Below, piece by piece: positions 59,880-64,000 of a stretch of DNA of 64,000 nt (positions within the stretch are counted from its first letter, which is position 1; the number at the start of each line of letters is the position of its first letter). The DNA comes from Rhyzopertha dominica. Taxonomy: Eukaryota > Arthropoda > Insecta > Coleoptera > Bostrichidae. The notes beneath the pieces were generated by a model. The model made no database searches, was not told where the DNA came from, and worked only from the letters and a program-made list of their open reading frames with translations. The stretch is taken from NCBI GenBank assembly GCA_025024175.1, contig QCXZ01000041.1, positions 9,233,786 through 9,297,785 on the forward strand. The letters run 5' to 3'. The position numbers and the translations under genes were made by a program.

Positions 59880-62590
59880 CTTAATGTGTGGATTCACTTC
59901 GTTTTATTTACGTTAAAAAGTGAAATCGTAATACTACATTATCATTCCTCATTCCAAGAAAAAGAAGAGCTTAGTGGCTTAAGATTTATGATATTGTCAA
60001 TTCATTTAGGTCTTTTAAGCTAATCTATGCACCTATTTCGTTGCAGATTTACTAGAACCCTGTAATCTTTATTACCTGAAGGAACGCACACATTGTCATT
60101 TAGAGAAAAACAATCATTTAGGCATTAGAAAACCTGAGGCTTGAGTTGTTGTCCGACACAGAACTGTAGTATTTGGTCAAACCATTCAGTAGAAATGGTA
60201 TGCAGAACAAGTAAAAGCAAACTAAAATGTGTGAAACATGAAACGATGGTATTCTAATAACCCTTCATGAAGCAACGTTAAACAAGAAGTGGAGAACCTT
60301 GTAACATCTATACAGCAAAACTTCTACAAATCCGTCATATAAATATTAGAGTTTATCAGTGAACAGGTATACTTACTCTTCAGTTTAAAATAAAATTTCA
60401 TTAGCTTTATTATAAGCTGAGAACCGTATTTAATTAACATATTTGGTTTATACATTGTTTTATCTACACTTTAACATACAATAGTCGTGCTAGGCTTTGA
60501 AATGTTTCCTTGTGACAGACATCACTCTTTAAATAATCTTGAATATGCATTTTATACTGTGCGTTTGATTTTTAAAACGCAAACATATAATCCAGACGAC
60601 TCCTATAGTTTTCTGTTAAAATATGGTTTTATAATAAATCCAAATTATTTACACGCCTCGCAAGTACACCTTAAATATTTAGCATCTAGATAATAATCCC
60701 ATGGGTAGTTTAATATCATGTACCTATTCCATATAATATTTCAATAGCTTAGCGTTATAAATCAATTAAACAATAAAGCATTACTTGATAAATACAAACA
60801 CTTGACGCTGCACATATATTCTGCTTTAAATATAATTTAATTCAGCCTAGCCTTTTCGAATATAACATACAACTAGAATACAGGCAAACACATCACTACC
60901 TGATACTTTGCCAGACATAAAACCGTTTTTACANTTTCACAACTACTGAGCTTTATGAAAAATATAAACTATACATAATGTGACGCAATAGAATCATAGT
61001 AAGGGTCATTAGCAAAAATTCTAATAAAAAAAACGCTGACGCAGCAGTCTGCCACTATATGTCACGCGGACGAAATATGATATCATCGATTTTTTATGGA
61101 TCCATATGTATTTTTGTGTTATTTACGCTCTGATTATCTAAGGAATTTGGCAATTGTCGTTTTGCATAAAAAACAATCACAATTAACACAGTTTAAAAGA
61201 TGGTTATTTAACAAGTGCGTTCAAAGAAGTTAATAAAATTACGCGAGGTAGTAACGCGGGTTAAACCTTCTAATATTTCATGTTCCTTCCGACAGCACTA
61301 AGCACTTGTTGAATATCTAGAATTAAGGATGGCAGTTCCCAAAATAACAAAAAACTAGACTAGTATCGCGAGACAAAAGTTCTTCCTCTATAGAAGCAAG
61401 TAAAACTGAAGGTTCTATTAAAGAAAAAACACATTTTGTCCTGTCTTCGCCATTGTATATCAGAGTGCTTAGTTTTATTCATATAAAAGAAATATCTCTT
61501 TATTTCGAACTTTTGCAAACAACGGTTATTTTGAATTGTACGCGTTTCTTTATCGACACGCCGATGTATTAGTGGAATAACATATATGTTGAAAGTTGTA
61601 TTAATATTACGTTATAAAATCCAAACAACGGTTTATGCTCAGTAAGCACTGGAAATTGTTTATCGTAATACACAATAGCATTATAAGATTTATTTATAGA
61701 GACCACTACATTTAGATGCTAAAACTATATTGCAAATGCAACAATGTAATAATTTGGCATAAGTGACTTATGTCACATAAAACTTGTTTAAGGCTGTATA
61801 ATAATCAAGCTAGGTGCTAATAATGAAACAGTATTAAAAATAAGGATAGCGCAGTGTCCAAATGTTTATAAATTATATTTCATGGCCTATTCTAAAGCTA
61901 AGTAAGAATTTTGTGGCAAGTAATACTTGTAACCGACAGAAGAATCTGCATTAAATATATACAAATTTGTAAACGTACGGAAAAGAAGAGAAAACTAAAT
62001 ATTAATTATTCAACACAAGATCAATTTTATTTTCGACAAAACAAAAAAAAACTTTTTCTTGTTTAGACCGCAACTCTTACTTATTTATAGTGTTAGACTC
62101 TTGTTAGCTACCATTTATTTTCCTGTAAACTGCACTAGAATTTATTTCTCAAGCTTTCATACAATTTCTTTCTCCAGAGTGCTTTTGGGGTCTTTAGCCA
62201 CCTTAGTTCATTTTGCTTATATTCAAAGACAAACCAAAAGAAGGCGATATTGTATTTCAGTAGAAAATAAGTTAATTAGATAGCTTGGAAACAAGTTGAT
62301 TGTTTGAATGTGCTTTGTATCACAAATTCTATCAGATAGATCTGACGGTCGTTTCAACACTAATAGTCATTTTCAAAAAGCATTTTTTTCTGTTTTCTAC
62401 GTTGAAAAACATAGAAAAACTAGTGCGGGAATAATCAAGAAAAACTTACATTATCACCGCCTTCATCCGTGGGTCATAACAATGCGGTCACTCCGGTGGA
62501 CAGACAAGGCAGTTTCACATACGCGCGGGAGATGCAAAAACAAAACATAAGTTACTCATCCGTTAAACTCAAACAGATACATTTAAGACT
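59880..62590. other. AT-rich DNA without recognisable gene
   Basis: Only short, unrecognised frames (60487-60693, 62059-62283, 62308-62550) are present. No repeat edge was found. Confidence 0.4.
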
Positions 62591-62930
62591 CACAGAGGGG
62601 TTTTCACCCCAGGGCCTCATCCTTATCCTGTCCATGGCTTCATCCCTGAGATTACATCTTTATCAATGGTGGTTATGAATACCTTGTTAGTTTTCTCTCT
62701 TCAACAACTAGCTAGTGTCAACCTGAAATAGTAGAGGCTTCCCCGAACGCTCACCCTAAGGCCTATAGGGTCGCATTCCAATAGCCCGGATCGGGGGCAC
62801 CTAATAAGGCTACCCTCTCCACCAGAACTATGTCATTCGAGATACCCTGCATTACCCCCCGGAATGCAAGTCCTCCACTCGAAGGAACCACAGCTGTTAA
62901 TCGGGCACTCTGCTCTAGGGGTTTCAAACT
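62591..62930. other. GC-richer segment next to the minisatellite
   Basis: The composition changes abruptly, with CCCGGATCGGGGG and runs of C such as CCCCCCGG near 62857. It may be a retroelement untranslated region whose end is the adjoining tandem repeat, but I recognise no family. Confidence 0.35.
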
Positions 62931-63044
62931 GCCTGAGGCACATCATGGCCAAAGACCTTACTCTCTCTGCCTGAGGCACAACATGGCCAAAGACCTTACT
63001 CTCTCTGCCTGAGGCACAACATGGCCAAAGACCTCGCTCTCACT
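62931..63044. repeat. 38-bp tandem repeat, about three units
   Basis: Units start at 62931, 62969 and 63007, each beginning GCCTGAGGCACA and containing ATGGCCAAAGACC. The second differs from the first at very few positions, and the third decays at its end. Units abut without spacers. Confidence 0.92.
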
Positions 63045-63060
63045 GAGCCAAAATCAAGAA

Positions 63061-64000
63061 CATTTATCTCTGTCAAAAATGACACATCCATACTCATTGC
63101 CTACTTTTGCATCTCCTCGCGACGCTGATATTTCTCTCCAAAACAATTAATCGCACGCATACGCATTCGCTTCGATTTTAGTATTTATCTTATTAACAGC
63201 GATTCTAAACATAGCAAGAAATTAATAAACGCACAAAAACACCTTTTATTTTAATAACAACGCAGATACAAAAATAGACATTTAACATTCGGCCAACCTA
63301 ACAGGGTCGTGTCCTCGCGACATAATTATTCGATATCCCTACTTGATTAGGATAAATTAGACAATGATACTTCATCTAAGCCACTGTCCTCATCGATGTA
63401 TCTGATCTAATAAATGGATTTGATAATAATAAATAAATTTTATTAAAACAAGAGCAGATACTGAGAGTAATACATGATCAATAAAGGCAAAGTCTAGCAG
63501 AAGCTATTCTACTTAACCTTCGAAAAGAAACTTAAACTATGTTTATTATGGTATAATTTATGAATACCCCTATTGTTAATTGATTATACGTCTTACGCTT
63601 CAGTTATTATTATCAACAGGTGTCTTATCTCCTTAGGTTAGCCTTCATGTGTGGTCTTTGGGGATAGTAAGCTATTGCTTGAAACCTCATCGAGTCCGAA
63701 CGAACGAAGTAAGTCATGGTCATCATGAAATCTGACGATCGAAAAATAACTGTCTTAGTTTAAATTTAAATTTGTTAATATTTATTTTTTTTAAACTCGC
63801 TCGGAAGGGCCAGCCTTACAGCTTTACCGCCTTACAGCGCTGTATGTGAAGCAGCGAACAAACGTAACAGAGCAATGGCGAGGCAACAAATATTTAGCTT
63901 TATTTCGTGTATCACGTGAATGCGTAGATGAATGAGGGGCAAACTTACACCTCAACTTTTCACATGCATCAGGAGAATTTAGTAAAGCATGGACGAAACA
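63061..64000. other. AT-rich DNA to the window edge
   Basis: No gene or repeat edge is seen. A GC-richer patch with CTTACAGC repeated twice (about 63815-63840) lies near the end. Confidence 0.4.

Noticed and set aside
62931..63044. Regular repeats resembling a CRISPR array
   Set aside because: The 38-bp units abut directly without unique spacers, and the setting is eukaryotic.

Overview
The window is AT-rich eukaryotic nuclear DNA. It looks like intergenic or intronic sequence from a large, repeat-rich arthropod genome, most likely an insect. The grounds are the absence of dense long reading frames, scattered single N bases, and a transposon set typical of insects: hAT-type non-autonomous DNA elements, an insect-type DDE transposase relic, CR1/Jockey-superfamily and RTE-like LINEs, and Penelope-like remnants. 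I cannot name the species. I see no complete host gene.

Layout. 1-6000 is mostly anonymous AT-rich DNA with a decayed transposase (about 3790-4260, minus) and the first copy of a hAT-like family (4686-5556). 6651-7558 is a second hAT-like family with a perfect 8-bp target duplication. 10026-11425 and 37705-38455 are further copies of the first family, each with a perfect 8-bp duplication. 16700-17300 holds foldback DNA and a hammerhead-ribozyme-like motif. 18326-18515 and 57642-57863 are two copies of a foldback repeat whose central loop lies in opposite orientation. 21420-24150 carries two diverged parallel copies of a LINE-like repeat. 24600-25515 is a third hAT-like element. 32783-33160 looks like the 3' end of a Penelope-like element. 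35905-37304 and 40425-41740 are two broken LINE reverse transcriptases. 47430-48491 is an RTE-like LINE relic, followed at once by the youngest element here, a 5'-truncated LINE with an intact 509-codon reverse-transcriptase frame (48501-50030). 62931-63044 is a 38-bp tandem repeat.

Between the repeats lie about a dozen stretches of 0.3-1 kb that look richer in CpG and do not resemble the transposons. They may be conserved non-coding or regulatory DNA. The only plausible host coding exon is on the minus strand at about 59540-59800: an open frame ending in a proline-rich segment at a consensus splice donor. If it is real, much of the window could be a very long intron downstream of it.

The elements do not form a pathway. 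They are independent insertions of different ages. All calls come from reading the sequence; no database search was run.
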